A DNA stretch of 41,121 nt from Oxalobacteraceae bacterium (GCA_027490725.1 JAIXXN010000047.1:1-41121); one strand, 5' to 3'; numbered from the stretch's first letter, positions 17,410-26,505 are shown. Numbers and translations: made by a program. The notes: generated by a model from the sequence alone, not told the origin.

Positions 17410-20400
17410 GGTTCTTGTCGTTCAGTTCATGGGCGGCCAGTTTGCGCTGACGTTCGCTACCTTTGAAGATTTTGCGGATCACCACGAAGAACACCGGTAC
17501 CAGAAACACTGCCAGTACCGTCGCGGTAATCATCCCGCCCATCACGCCGGTGCCGATGGCTCGCTGACTGGCCGAACCTGCGCCGGTGGCGATCACCAGT
17601 GGCAGCACGCCGAGGATGAAGGCCAGCGAGGTCATGATGATAGGGCGGAAGCGCAGATGCACCGCCTCCAGCGTGGCTTCGATCAGGCCTTTGCCTTGCG
17701 CCTGCAGATCTTTGGCAAACTCGATAATCAGAATCGCGTTCTTGGCCGACAGACCGATGATGGCAATCAGGCCGACTTTGAAATACACATCGTTGGGCAG
17801 ACCGCGCAGGGTCGCACCCAGCAGCGCGCCGAGCACGCCCAGCGGCACCACCAGCAGCACGGCCACCGGTATGGTTTCGCTTTCGTACAGGGCTGCCAGT
17901 ACCAGGAAGGCGGCCAGCAGGGACAGCGCAAACAGTGCCGGGGCCTGCGAACCGGAGGTGCGCTCTTCCAGCGACTGACCGGTCCATTCGATGCTGAAGC
18001 CGGGCGGGAGTTGCGCGGCAAGGCGCAGTAACTCGTCCATCGCTTCGCCGGTGGAGCGGCCCGGCGCGGCATCGCCGGTCAGTTTGATGGCAGGGTAGCC
18101 GTTGTAGCGCACCAGTTGTACCGGCCCCTGTATCCAGTGCGAGCTGGCGAACGAGGCGAACGGCACCATGCTGCCACTGCTACTGCGTACATGCAGTTGC
18201 AGGATATCCTGCGGCTGCAAACGGCGCGGTGCATCGGCCTGCACGATCACGCGCTGCTGACGGCCGCTGCTGGCGAAATCGTTGACGTAGGACGAACCGA
18301 GGGCACCCGACAGCATGGCATTGATGTCGGCGAAACTGACGCCCAGCGCATAGGCTTTTTCACGGTCGATATCGACCTGCAGTTGTGGTGCGTCTTCCAG
18401 TCCTTCGGGACGCAGGCCTTTCAGGATGGCGCTTTTCGCTGCCATGCCCAGCAACTGGTTGCGCGCGGCCAGCAGGGCGGCGTGACCTTGCGCGCTGCGG
18501 TCCTGCAGACGCGCCGTTATGCCGGTGGCATTGCCCAGTTCGCGGATCGGCGGAGGGCTGAGCGGGAAGATCACCGCATCCGGGATGGCTGACAGGGCAC
18601 CGAAGGCGCGCTGGGCGATGGCCTGTGCCGACTGTTCCGGCCCACGCTCGCTCCAGTCCTTGAGCGGGACGAAAATCAGACCGGCATTCTGGCCATTGCC
18701 GGCGAAGCTGAAGCCGGCCACCGCGATGGTACGCGCCACGCCCGGTTGCTGGCGGAAGTAGGCATCGGCTTTGGCCAGTACCGCCTGGGTGCGACTCAGT
18801 GAAGCGCCCGGTGGCAGCTGCACGTTGGCGATCAGGTAGCCCTGATCTTCATTCGGCAGGAAGGAGGAGGGCAGGCGTGCATATAGCCAGCCCACCACGC
18901 CGCACAGCAGGGCGAAGATCAGCAGATAGCGGCCGGTACGCTGCAGCATGCGCGCAATCACGCCCTGATAGCGGGTGGCACTGCGGGCAAACAGACGGTT
19001 GAACCAGCCGAAGAAGCCGCGTTTCTCATGATGGTGGCCAGCCTGTACCGGTTTCAGAATGGTGGCGCACAAGGCCGGTGTCAGGGTCAGCGCCATCAGC
19101 GCCGAGAACAGCATGGCCGAGACCATCGCCAGCGAGAACTGGCGGTAGATGGCGCCTACCGCACCACCGAAGAAAGCCATCGGAATGAATACGGCAATCA
19201 GCACCAGCGTAATGCCGATGATCGCACCGGTAATCTGGGTCATCGCTTTGCGTGTCGCGTCACGTGGCGACAGGCCTTCTTCGCTCATGATGCGTTCGAC
19301 GTTTTCCACCACCACGATGGCATCATCGACCAGAATACCGATCGCCAGCACCATGCCGAACATGGTCAGCACGTTGATGGAGAAACCGAGCAGCTGCATG
19401 GTGGCGAAGGTGCCCATTAGCGCGACCGGCACCACGATGGTGGGGATCAGCGTGTAGCGGAAGTTCTGCAGGAACAGATACATCACGAGGAACACCAGCA
19501 GCACCGCTTCCAGCAGGGTTTTAACGACTTCCTCGATGGAGATCTTTACGAACAGCGAGGTGTCGTAAGGAACCGCATACTTCACCCCGGGCGGGAAGAA
19601 CTTCGACAGTTCTTCCATCTTGGCGCGCACCGCAGTGGCGGTTTGCAGCGCATTGCCGGTCAGCGAGAGCTGCACGGCGATGGCGGAAAACGGCGCACCG
19701 TTCAGACGTGCGCTGATCGAAAAGCTGGCGCCGCCCATTTCAATGCGCGCCACATCTTTCAGGCGTACCAGCGCGCCACTCGGCAGGGCGCGCAGTACGA
19801 TCTGGCCGAATTCGGTGGTCGACGTGAGCTGGCCGGTAACCACGATGGGCGCGGAAATGGTTTGCGAGGCAGGACTGGGCAGGTCGCCCAGCGTGCCGGA
19901 AGTGACTTGCGCGTTCTGTGCGCGGATCGCTGCCGAGACGTCGGCCATGGTCAGTTTCAGACCGACCAGTTTGGCCGGATCGACCCAGATGCGCATCGCG
20001 CGTTCGGTGCCGAACAGCTGCGCCTGACCGACGCCGGGAATGCGTTTGATTTCGTTGACGACGTTACGCGCCATGTAGTCGCCCAGGCCGGTTGGGTCGA
20101 GCCGCCCGTCGGTCGAGGTCAGGCCGACGAACATCAGAATATTCGAGCGGGCCTTATTGACCTGAACGCCCTGCTGCGTGACGGCGGCCGGCAGACGCGA
20201 TTCGATCCGCTTGATACGGTTCTGCACATCGACGGCCGCCAGTTCCGGATTGGTGCCGGGCTGGAAGGTGACGGTGATGTTGACTGCGCCACTGGCTTCA
20301 CTGGACGACTCGACATACTGCAAGCCATCCGCGCCATTCATTTCCTGCTCGATTACGCTGGTCACGGCATCGTCCAGCACCTGCGCGGTGGCGCCCGGAT

Positions 20401-20545
20401 AGTTGGCCGTGATGACGATAGAAGGCGGGGCAATGGTCGGATATTGCGACACCGGCAGGACGGTAATTGCCAGCATCCCGCCAAGCAGGATGAATAAGGC
20501 GATGACCCACGCGAACACGGGCCGGTCGATGAAAAACTTGGCCAT
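17393..20545 (-). CDS. RND multidrug efflux pump, inner-membrane transporter (HAE1 family, AcrB/MexB-like)
   Basis: 1050 residues, the same size class as AcrB. Starts MAKFFIDRPVFAWVIALFIL. Twelve transmembrane segments and two large periplasmic loops are evident from hydrophobicity. The proton-relay aspartates in helix 4 fall at 407 and 408 (GILVDDAIVVVENV), matching AcrB numbering, and the helix-10 lysine is present (IIGLSAKNAILIIEFAKD). It is a proton-driven exporter of hydrophobic compounds; the substrates cannot be read from sequence. It lies between its adaptor gene (12 bases upstream) and the outer-membrane channel gene. Confidence 0.96.
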   Translation of the reverse strand: MAKFFIDRPVFAWVIALFILLGGMLAITVLPVSQYPTIAPPSIVITANYPGATAQVLDDAVTSVIEQEMNGADGLQYVESSSEASGAVNITVTFQPGTNPELAAVDVQNRIKRIESRLPAAVTQQGVQVNKARSNILMFVGLTSTDGRLDPTGLGDYMARNVVNEIKRIPGVGQAQLFGTERAMRIWVDPAKLVGLKLTMADVSAAIRAQNAQVTSGTLGDLPSPASQTISAPIVVTGQLTSTTEFGQIVLRALPSGALVRLKDVARIEMGGASFSISARLNGAPFSAIAVQLSLTGNALQTATAVRAKMEELSKFFPPGVKYAVPYDTSLFVKISIEEVVKTLLEAVLLVFLVMYLFLQNFRYTLIPTIVVPVALMGTFATMQLLGFSINVLTMFGMVLAIGILVDDAIVVVENVERIMSEEGLSPRDATRKAMTQITGAIIGITLVLIAVFIPMAFFGGAVGAIYRQFSLAMVSAMLFSALMALTLTPALCATILKPVQAGHHHEKRGFFGWFNRLFARSATRYQGVIARMLQRTGRYLLIFALLCGVVGWLYARLPSSFLPNEDQGYLIANVQLPPGASLSRTQAVLAKADAYFRQQPGVARTIAVAGFSFAGNGQNAGLIFVPLKDWSERGPEQSAQAIAQRAFGALSAIPDAVIFPLSPPPIRELGNATGITARLQDRSAQGHAALLAARNQLLGMAAKSAILKGLRPEGLEDAPQLQVDIDREKAYALGVSFADINAMLSGALGSSYVNDFASSGRQQRVIVQADAPRRLQPQDILQLHVRSSSGSMVPFASFASSHWIQGPVQLVRYNGYPAIKLTGDAAPGRSTGEAMDELLRLAAQLPPGFSIEWTGQSLEERTSGSQAPALFALSLLAAFLVLAALYESETIPVAVLLVVPLGVLGALLGATLRGLPNDVYFKVGLIAIIGLSAKNAILIIEFAKDLQAQGKGLIEATLEAVHLRFRPIIMTSLAFILGVLPLVIATGAGSASQRAIGTGVMGGMITATVLAVFLVPVFFVVIRKIFKGSERQRKLAAHELNDKNHETYD

Positions 20546-20557
20546 CAGGACTCCCGG

Positions 20558-21775
20558 TTATTTCGCTGCAGGGGCGGAGGCGGGCGCGCTGGCAGCAGCA
20601 CTAGCAGCAGCACTAGCACTGGCACCAGCACCAGCGGCTGGCCCCTGCCACGCCTGCGACTTAACCGTGGTGCCCGGCTTGGCCTTCTGGAAGCCTTCGA
20701 CGATGATGCGTTCACCGCCTTTCAGACCACTGCTGACGATCCAGTTCTGGCCATCGGCGGCGCTGGCTGTAACCGGCTGCGCCTGCACCTTGTTGTCGGC
20801 GCCGACGATCAGCACCGACGCACCTTCCGGCCCGCGCACCAGCGCCTGCTGCGGTATCTTGATGGCGGCTGCGCTGACGCCCTGTTCCAGACGGGCGCGC
20901 ACATACATGCCGGGTAACAGCGTGCGTTGCGGATTCGGGAATTCGGCGCGCATCGCTACGCTGCCAGTGCTTTCGTCCACTGAAACGTCGGCGAACAGCA
21001 GCTTGCCCGCTTGCGGGTAAGGCTGGCCATCTTCGGTCAGCAGTGTCACGCGCGCGGCGCCACTACCGGCCGATTTGAGCTTGCCGCTGGCCAGTGCCTT
21101 CTGTAGTGCCAGCAGTTCCGCCGAGGACTGGGTGATGGTGACGTAGATCGGATCGAGCGTCTGCACGGTCGCCATCGGCGTCGCTTCGCCCTGACCCACC
21201 AGCGCACCTTCGGTGACCAGTGCGCGGCTGATGCGTCCGGAGATCGGCGCCGTGACGGTGGTATAGCCCAGGGTCAGGCCGGCGTTGGTGCGCGCAGCTT
21301 TGGCGCTGGCCAGATCGGCGGCAGCCTGCTTCTGCGCGGTGGCGGCATCATCGTATTCCTGCTGGCTCACGGCTTGCGCCGCCAGCAGCGGTTTGTAGCG
21401 TTTTACTTTCAGTTCGGCCTGTGCCAGATTGGCTTCAGCTTTGGCGACGGCAGCCTGGGTGCTGTCAAAGCTGGCCTGAAACTGTGCCGGATCGATGCGG
21501 AATAAGACCTCGCCGGCCTTGACCTCGCTGCCTTCCCGGTAGACCCGCTGCAGCACAATGCCGGCGGTACGGGCGCGCACCTGCGCCACGCGCGATGCTT
21601 CGGTGCGGCCCGGTAGCTCGCTGCTGATATTCACCTCGCCCGCTGCCACGGTGATCACTGCGACGCTTGGTGGTGGCGGGGCGGCAGGGGCCGCAGCTTT
21701 ATCGCCACAGGCAGTCAGCAGGGACAGGCTGAACGCGCTGCCGGCCAGTAGGGAAAAACGGGAAACAGGTCGCAT
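20558..21775 (-). CDS. RND efflux periplasmic adaptor lipoprotein (AcrA/MexA-like)
   Basis: 405 residues from ATG 21775. Lipoprotein signal MRPVSRFSLLAGSAFSLSLL followed by lipobox LTAC (Cys23). Then membrane-fusion protein features: lipoyl half-motifs (VAQVRARTAGIVLQRVYREG and TTVTAPISGRISRALV), an alpha-helical hairpin between them, beta-barrel (QTLDPIYVTITQSSAELL) and a membrane-proximal domain. The C-terminal tail is Ala/Ser/Pro-rich, encoded by short DNA repeats. It heads the operon adaptor-pump-channel-patatin. A longer in-frame start at 21835 would add 20 residues ahead of the signal peptide and is less likely. Confidence 0.94.
   Translation of the reverse strand: MRPVSRFSLLAGSAFSLSLLTACGDKAAAPAAPPPPSVAVITVAAGEVNISSELPGRTEASRVAQVRARTAGIVLQRVYREGSEVKAGEVLFRIDPAQFQASFDSTQAAVAKAEANLAQAELKVKRYKPLLAAQAVSQQEYDDAATAQKQAAADLASAKAARTNAGLTLGYTTVTAPISGRISRALVTEGALVGQGEATPMATVQTLDPIYVTITQSSAELLALQKALASGKLKSAGSGAARVTLLTEDGQPYPQAGKLLFADVSVDESTGSVAMRAEFPNPQRTLLPGMYVRARLEQGVSAAAIKIPQQALVRGPEGASVLIVGADNKVQAQPVTASAADGQNWIVSSGLKGGERIIVEGFQKAKPGTTVKSQAWQGPAAGAGASASAAASAAASAPASAPAAK
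20591..20635. repeat. Short GCA/CTA tandem repeats in the adaptor gene tail
   Basis: Iterated GCAGCACTA-like units (and GCACCA variants) within the 3' end of the adaptor gene encode the Ala/Ser/Pro tail. Such repeats may vary in copy number between strains without shifting the frame when whole codons are gained or lost. Confidence 0.6.
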
Positions 21776-21867
21776 GGTTGCATCTCGTGTAAGAAACTGA
21801 GGAAACAGAAGAAACTGGAAGTAGTGATGTTGCACGGCCAGCTGGGGCAGCTAGCCTTGGTAGCAAC

Positions 21868-21901
21868 ATTGTAATACAGACCTTTGTGTAACGTTTTGTA
21901 C
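21868..21901 (-). promoter_or_regulatory. Candidate promoter and operator of the RND operon
   Basis: On the minus strand a TACAAT -10 (21868-21873) lies about 95 bases before the adaptor start. A pseudo-palindrome GTACAAAACGTTACAC (21886-21901, form GTnnAAnnnnTTnnAC) covers the -35 area. Its position and shape suit a TetR-type repressor, as found for other RND pumps, but no regulator gene lies next to this operon. Confidence 0.3.
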
Positions 21902-21923
21902 ATAAAGACCGGCCGCCCTATGC

Positions 21924-21965
21924 ACAAGGGCGGGAGAGCAGCTAGTGCTGCCATCCCGCCCTTGT
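21924..21965. terminator. Perfect 12-bp stem-loop downstream of tal
   Basis: Arms ACAAGGGCGGGA (21924-21935) and TCCCGCCCTTGT (21954-21965), with a nested GCAGC/GCTGC stem in the loop. It lies 38 bases past the tal stop and upstream of the RND promoter. There is no T-run on either strand, so it is terminator-like rather than canonical. Confidence 0.5.
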
Positions 21966-22002
21966 CGTCTGTACCGCAGCCTGTCGCGCCGCAGTGCAGG
22001 GC

Positions 22003-22938
22003 TTAGCGCATGCCGGAAATGATCTGTTTCAGCTTACCGGAGTCGGCGCAGAAGGCGCGGATGCCTTCGGCCAGTTTTTCGGTCGCCATCGCATCTTCAT
22101 TGAGCTGGAAGCGGAAGGTTTTTTCATCCTGCGACAGCTTGATGATGCCGTTGGTCGAAGCACTTTCGCTGCTTAGCTTACGTTCGACCGGCGCATCGCT
22201 CTCGGCCAGTTTCTGCAGCAGGTCAGGGCTGATGGTGAGCAGGTCGCAGCCTGCCAGTTCCAGAATCTGGCCGACGTTGCGGAAGCTGGCGCCCATCACT
22301 TCGGTTTTGTAGCCGAACTTGCGGTAGTAATTGAAGATGCGTTTGACCGACTGCACACCCGGATCTTCCGCTGGCGGATAGTCGATGCCGGTGGATTTCT
22401 TGTACCAGTCGTAGATGCGGCCGACGAATGGCGAAATCAGCTGGGCACCTGCTTCGGCACAGGCGATGGCCTGGGTCAGCGAGAACAGCAGCGTCATATT
22501 GCAGCGGATACCTTCTTTTTCCAGAATCTCGGCAGCGCGGATACCTTCCCAGGTCGAGGCCATTTTGATCAGCACCCGTTCGCGATCGATGCCGGCCTGA
22601 CGATACAGTTCGATCAGTTCGCGCGCCTTGGCAACCGAGCCTTCCGTGTCGAACGACAGGCGGGCATCGATTTCGGTCGACACACGACCCGGGATGGTGC
22701 GCAGGATCTGTTTGCCGAAGGCGATCAGCAGGTGATCGATGGTGGTGGTGATCGAGTTATCCAGATTGTCGCGTACCGCCTTTTCCAGCAGCGGCTGATA
22801 CTCGGGCTTCTGCACCGCTTTCAGAATCAGCGACGGATTGGTGGTGGCGTCGCGTGGCGTGTAAGCCTGGATCGACTGGAAGTCGCCGGTATCGGCAACC
22901 ACGGTGGTGAATTTCTTGAGCTGTTCGAGCTGGTTCAT
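22003..22938 (-). CDS. tal: Transaldolase
   Basis: 311 residues. Class I aldolase-type enzyme of the non-oxidative pentose phosphate pathway: moves dihydroxyacetone units between sedoheptulose-7-phosphate and glyceraldehyde-3-phosphate. Family motifs: [23 protein letters not shown], Schiff-base Lys125 ([13 protein letters not shown]), [19 protein letters not shown] and [13 protein letters not shown] 22938 gives the TalB-like N-terminus [10 protein letters not shown]; in-frame ATGs at 22950 and 22965 add only a few atypical residues. It lies downstream of hexR on the same strand behind a terminator-like hairpin, so probably has its own promoter. Confidence 0.95.
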   Translation of the reverse strand: MNQLEQLKKFTTVVADTGDFQSIQAYTPRDATTNPSLILKAVQKPEYQPLLEKAVRDNLDNSITTTIDHLLIAFGKQILRTIPGRVSTEIDARLSFDTEGSVAKARELIELYRQAGIDRERVLIKMASTWEGIRAAEILEKEGIRCNMTLLFSLTQAIACAEAGAQLISPFVGRIYDWYKKSTGIDYPPAEDPGVQSVKRIFNYYRKFGYKTEVMGASFRNVGQILELAGCDLLTISPDLLQKLAESDAPVERKLSSESASTNGIIKLSQDEKTFRFQLNEDAMATEKLAEGIRAFCADSGKLKQIISGMR

Positions 22939-23011
22939 GTGCGCTGCCATTCTGTGAGGTAACAAAAGATCGTCTTATTGTACTCAAGCTAACAGCATCG
23001 GCAAAGAAAGC

Positions 23012-23038
23012 ATGGCGATATAGTCGCTATATCGCCAT
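23012..23038 (-). terminator. Probable terminator of zwf-hexR (12-bp perfect hairpin)
   Basis: ATGGCGATATAG / CTATATCGCCAT with a 3-base loop. Read on the minus strand it is followed by GCTTTCTTTG, a T-rich stretch. It lies about 80 bases after the hexR stop and before tal. A perfect AT-centred palindrome could also be a protein-binding site. Confidence 0.55.
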
Positions 23039-23115
23039 ACAATAAACGCCAGTTTGATGTTCTTGCAACGGAGGGGCAGCCGAAAGTCCTGCTGCCAGAT
23101 GCTAGCGGGGCTTTG

Positions 23116-23970
23116 CTAGCGGATGAACGAATCGAACTGCAAGTCGAATTCCTGCAGCGCTTTCTGGGCGTTCTGCATCTTTTTGCGGAAGTCCGGCCCC
23201 CGTTGCAGGGCCAGTCCCACGGCCAGCACGTCGATTACCACCAGATAGGCCAGTCGTGCCGAAATCGGGGTGTAGGGGTCGGTATTGAAAATCAGGTCAA
23301 TCGGAATCAGCACCGTGGCCAGATCGGCCAGCGGCGTTCCGGAAGGTGCCAGCACGATCACTTCGGCGCCGCCACGGCGCGCCAGCTTGATCGAACGCAC
23401 CAGCGACGGGCTGTTACCACGCTGGGAAATCGCTACCACCGCGTCACCGGTGCGCAATAGCGCTGCGGCGATACTGTGGATGTGCGGGTCGGCATAGGCC
23501 ACCGTCGGCACGCCGGAGCGGAAGAATTTGTGCTGGGCGTCAGCCGCCACAATGCCGGACGTGCCCTGTCCATAGAATTCGATCTTGTTGGCCTTGGACA
23601 GAATGTCGAGGGCTTTCTGGATTGCTTCCGGATCGAGGTTGTTGCGCAGGTCGAGCAGGGTGTTGATGGAGCGGCTGCAGATCTTGTTGACCAGGTCTGC
23701 CGCCAGATCGTCCTGGGTAGGCTGCTCGTTCAATCCCGGCAGGGCCAGTGCCAGCCCCTGCGCCAGTTTCAGCTTGAACTCGTGCCAGCCGTCGTAACCG
23801 AGGGTGCGGCAGAAGCGCACCACGGTCGGTTCCGACACCTGCGCACTCTTGGCGAGCGCCGTGATGTTCTGGCTAACGGTCTGGTTGGGATGTTCCAGTA
23901 CTGCCAGCGCGACTTTGCGCTCCGATTTGGAGAGCGAGTCGAGCTGGGTGCGGATAGAGTCGAGCAGCAT
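23116..23970 (-). CDS. hexR: HexR-type transcriptional regulator (RpiR family)
   Basis: 284 residues: N-terminal RpiR helix-turn-helix (about 1-77, LSKSERKVALAVLEHP ... AQVSEPTVVRFCRTLGYDG) and a SIS sugar-phosphate-binding domain (about 115-250, IEFYGQGTSGIVAADAQHKF). HexR proteins repress central carbon genes and release DNA on binding the Entner-Doudoroff intermediate KDPG. Location directly behind zwf (6 bases after its stop) is the classical hexR arrangement. It probably regulates zwf-hexR itself, pgi and edd through the repeated motif described separately. The ribosome site is weak. Confidence 0.92.
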   Translation of the reverse strand: MLLDSIRTQLDSLSKSERKVALAVLEHPNQTVSQNITALAKSAQVSEPTVVRFCRTLGYDGWHEFKLKLAQGLALALPGLNEQPTQDDLAADLVNKICSRSINTLLDLRNNLDPEAIQKALDILSKANKIEFYGQGTSGIVAADAQHKFFRSGVPTVAYADPHIHSIAAALLRTGDAVVAISQRGNSPSLVRSIKLARRGGAEVIVLAPSGTPLADLATVLIPIDLIFNTDPYTPISARLAYLVVIDVLAVGLALQRGPDFRKKMQNAQKALQEFDLQFDSFIR

Positions 23971-23976
23971 GGGGGC

Positions 23977-25449
23977 TTAATCTTCCGGCAGAACTTCTTC
24001 GCGCCATTGCAGACCGTCGCGACCGATCAGGGCCGATGCAGCAGCAGGTCCCCAGGTGCCGGAGGCGTATGGCAGCGGGAAGCTGTCGTCCGATTCCCAG
24101 TTGTTCAGAATCGGTTCGACCCATTCCCATGCCGCTTCCAGTTCGTCGCCGCGCATGAACAGCGTAAGCTGGCCGCGCAGAACGTCCAGCAGCAGACGCT
24201 CGTAGGCATCCATGCGGGGCGATTTGAACGATTCGCGGAAGTCCAGCTCCAGCTCCGCCTGTTTCAGACGCATGCCGTCGCCGGGCGTTTTCGCCATCAG
24301 ATTCATGCGCAGACCTTCGTCCGGCTGCAGACGGATCACCAGCGAATTGGGCTGGAAGCTGTTGGTTGGCTGGGCGAAGATCGAATGCGGAATCTGTTTG
24401 AAGCGCACCACGATTTCGGCCAGACCGTCGGCCATGCGCTTACCGGTACGCAGGTAGAACGGCACGCCAGCCCAGCGCCAGGTATCGATTTCCGCCTTCA
24501 TGGCGACGAAGGTTTCGGTGCGCGAGTGTTCTGGTGCATCCGGCTCGTCGCGGTAGCTCGGCACGGCCTTGCCATCGACATGGCCGGCACGGTACTGGCC
24601 GCGCACGATGTTCTGTGCCAGCGTGGTTGGGGTGAATTTCTTCAGCGAGCGCAGTACGTGCAGCTTGGCGTCACGTACCGCATCCGGGGCGATCGAGGTT
24701 GGTGGTTCCATGGCCACGATACACAGCAGTTGCAGCAAGTGATTCTGCAGCATGTCGCGCAGTGCGCCCGAGGTGTCGTAGTAACCGAGACGGTTGCCGA
24801 CGCCGAGTTTCTCGGCGATGGTGATCTGTACGTCGGAAATCCATTCGCGGCGCCAGAGCGGCTCGAACAGGATATTCCCGAAGCGCAGTGCCAGCAGATT
24901 CTGTACCGTCTCTTTGCCCAGATAGTGGTCGATCCGGTAGATCTGCGATTCTTCGAAGACCTTGCCGACTTCGGCGTTGATCTGTTTGGCCGAGGCCAGA
25001 TCGCGACCCAGCGGTTTTTCCAGTACCACGCGCGAGTTCTGGGTGACCAGACCATTCGATTTCAGGTTCTCGCAGATCTGCGAGAAGATCGCCGGCGGGG
25101 TGGCCAGATAATAGACCTTGGTAATCGCATCGTCCTTGCGTAGCGCCTCGACCAGCGTGCCGTAGGTGGCCGCGTCGGTAGCGTTCAGCGAGACGTAGGT
25201 AATGCGCGCGGTGAACTTGGTCCACGCGGCCGCCGAGACCGTGCTGGCCTTGATATGCGGCTTCGACGTGGTCTCGATCGTGTGCAGGAACTCTTCCTGG
25301 CTGGCGTCGGCGCGGCCTACGCAGATGATGCGGGCAGTCGCCGGCAGATCGTTGGCCACATCGCGGGCAAACATCGCAGGCAGCAATTTGCGCATCGCCA
25401 GATCGCCGCTGCCGCCAAACAGAACCAGGTCAAAATCGGTAAGAGCCAT
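23977..25449 (-). CDS. zwf: Glucose-6-phosphate 1-dehydrogenase
   Basis: 490 residues. Oxidises glucose-6-phosphate to 6-phosphogluconolactone with NADP+ (or NAD+), the entry to the Entner-Doudoroff and pentose phosphate routes. Motifs: N-terminal nucleotide-binding FGGSGDLAMRKLLPA, VVLEKPLGRD, and the active-site signature RIDHYLGKE (residues 172-180, His175), plus RTGKRM. Length is typical. The ATG has no Shine-Dalgarno sequence; the preceding bases read CACACTATT. It is first in zwf-hexR, under a promoter overlapped by two candidate HexR operators. Confidence 0.96.
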   Translation of the reverse strand: MALTDFDLVLFGGSGDLAMRKLLPAMFARDVANDLPATARIICVGRADASQEEFLHTIETTSKPHIKASTVSAAAWTKFTARITYVSLNATDAATYGTLVEALRKDDAITKVYYLATPPAIFSQICENLKSNGLVTQNSRVVLEKPLGRDLASAKQINAEVGKVFEESQIYRIDHYLGKETVQNLLALRFGNILFEPLWRREWISDVQITIAEKLGVGNRLGYYDTSGALRDMLQNHLLQLLCIVAMEPPTSIAPDAVRDAKLHVLRSLKKFTPTTLAQNIVRGQYRAGHVDGKAVPSYRDEPDAPEHSRTETFVAMKAEIDTWRWAGVPFYLRTGKRMADGLAEIVVRFKQIPHSIFAQPTNSFQPNSLVIRLQPDEGLRMNLMAKTPGDGMRLKQAELELDFRESFKSPRMDAYERLLLDVLRGQLTLFMRGDELEAAWEWVEPILNNWESDDSFPLPYASGTWGPAAASALIGRDGLQWREEVLPED

Positions 25450-25496
25450 AATAGTGTGAATTCGCAGTAAGTAGAGTGCTGGGAAAGGACTGCAGG

Positions 25497-25511
25497 TGTA
25501 AATTTACTACA
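25497..25511 (-). promoter_or_regulatory. Candidate HexR operator 1, upstream of zwf
   Basis: Minus strand TGTAGTAAATTTACA, an imperfect palindrome with TGTA/TACA ends, 48 bases before the zwf ATG and overlapping its -10. It is the best copy of the motif shared by the zwf, pgi and edd upstream regions. Confidence 0.65.
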
Positions 25512-25529
25512 CGAATTGTCGAGTTGCAA
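25501..25529 (-). promoter_or_regulatory. Candidate zwf-hexR promoter
   Basis: -35 TTGCAA (25524-25529) and -10 TAAATT (25501-25506) with a 17-base spacer. Transcription would start near 25494, giving a leader of about 45 bases. Operator 1 covers the -10, and operator 2 ends at the first base of the -35, so bound HexR should block polymerase. Confidence 0.5.
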
Positions 25530-25543
25530 GAAAATTTACTACA
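25529..25543 (-). promoter_or_regulatory. Candidate HexR operator 2, upstream of zwf
   Basis: Minus strand TGTAGTAAATTTTCT. The left half and AT-rich centre are identical to operator 1 and the right half is degenerate. The centre-to-centre spacing of 32 bases, about three helical turns, places both sites on the same face of the DNA. Confidence 0.55.
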
Positions 25544-25605
25544 AATGGCCGGAGGTGATGCTTGTGGCCCACGCCCGGCTGCTACCGTCAATGAGAAGAC
25601 AAAGT

Positions 25606-26505
25606 TTATTCCAAATACGGGACTTCCGTGCGGCCTGCCACGTCCACCCGTAAGCTCAGCAATTTGCCGCTGAGCGGATAGCTGGCCAGTTCTTCGGCGG
25701 GACGCGCCCCAGCGCTGGTGATGTAGAGCGTACGCAAATCCGCGCCGCCAAACGCCAGCATGGTCGGGCAGCGCACCGGCAGGGCGATTTCGCCCAGCAG
25801 TGCACCGTCCGGTGACAGCTTGACCAGTCGTGCACCTTCGAACATCGCCACCCAGTAGTTGCCTTCGCTGTCCACGGCGGCGCCGTCGGGACGGCCGCCG
25901 TAGTGGGCGGTTTTGTCGGCCGAGAACTGCATCAGGGTGCGCTGGTTGCTGACCGTGCCGCTGGCCAGATTGAAGTCGTAGCGCGACACGCGGTGCGCGC
26001 TGGTGTCGGCGTGGTACAGGCTGCGGTAATCGGGACTGAAGCCCAGACCATTCGAATTGGTGACGCCACCCGACCAGGCCAGACGGATCTGGCCTTTTTC
26101 CAGTACATACATTTCGGCGGCCGGTTTGTCGCGTGGTTCGTAGATGGTGCCCACCCAGAAGCGGCCTGCGCCATCCACATGGCCATCGTTAAAGCGGGCG
26201 ATGGCAGTGTCGTACGGTGCGGCGGCGATCGGCGTCAGCTGGACTGCCGCGCTGCTGGTGTCGAGATGGGCAAAGCCGCTGCGCATGGCGACGATCAGAC
26301 CACCGCGCTGGCACAGTGCCAGCGTCGCCGGTTCGCTATCGAGTTTCCACGCGCGGTGCGCGCCGCTGGCCGGATCGAGCCGGTGCACGGTGAATGCTGG
26401 AATGTCGACCCAGTACACGGCCTGTTCCTGCGGGTGCCACAGAGGGCACTCGCCGGTCTGCATCACTGCGTCGTAAGCGACGCTGAATTCGGCGGCATGG
26501 CTCAT
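25606..26505 (-). CDS. SMP-30/gluconolactonase family lactonase (probable 6-phosphogluconolactonase role)
   Basis: 299-residue beta-propeller of the SMP-30/gluconolactonase/regucalcin family. Metal ligands are recognisable: Glu19 (GECPLWHP), Asn152 ([10 protein letters not shown]) and Asp207 ([14 protein letters not shown]); [16 protein letters not shown] is also typical. The family hydrolyses sugar lactones. Its start overlaps the pgi stop by 4 bases (ATGA), and it lies directly upstream of zwf on the same strand. No DevB-type 6-phosphogluconolactonase gene is in the window. The position between pgi and zwf suggests it hydrolyses the zwf product; free gluconolactone is the alternative substrate. 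Confidence 0.88.
   Translation of the reverse strand: MSHAAEFSVAYDAVMQTGECPLWHPQEQAVYWVDIPAFTVHRLDPASGAHRAWKLDSEPATLALCQRGGLIVAMRSGFAHLDTSSAAVQLTPIAAAPYDTAIARFNDGHVDGAGRFWVGTIYEPRDKPAAEMYVLEKGQIRLAWSGGVTNSNGLGFSPDYRSLYHADTSAHRVSRYDFNLASGTVSNQRTLMQFSADKTAHYGGRPDGAAVDSEGNYWVAMFEGARLVKLSPDGALLGEIALPVRCPTMLAFGGADLRTLYITSAGARPAEELASYPLSGKLLSLRVDVAGRTEVPYLE

Noticed and set aside
23012..23038. Palindrome between hexR and tal as another HexR operator
   Set aside because: Its sequence (ATGGCGATATAG arms) does not match the TGTAGTAAA motif, and its place after hexR with a T-rich minus-strand flank fits a terminator better.
23476..25143. Plus-strand open frame of 555 codons opposite zwf-hexR; similar ones opposite spoT (3456-4655) and hrpA (38711-40249, minus strand)
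   Set aside because: All lie fully inside strongly supported genes on the other strand and show the composition of antisense shadows.
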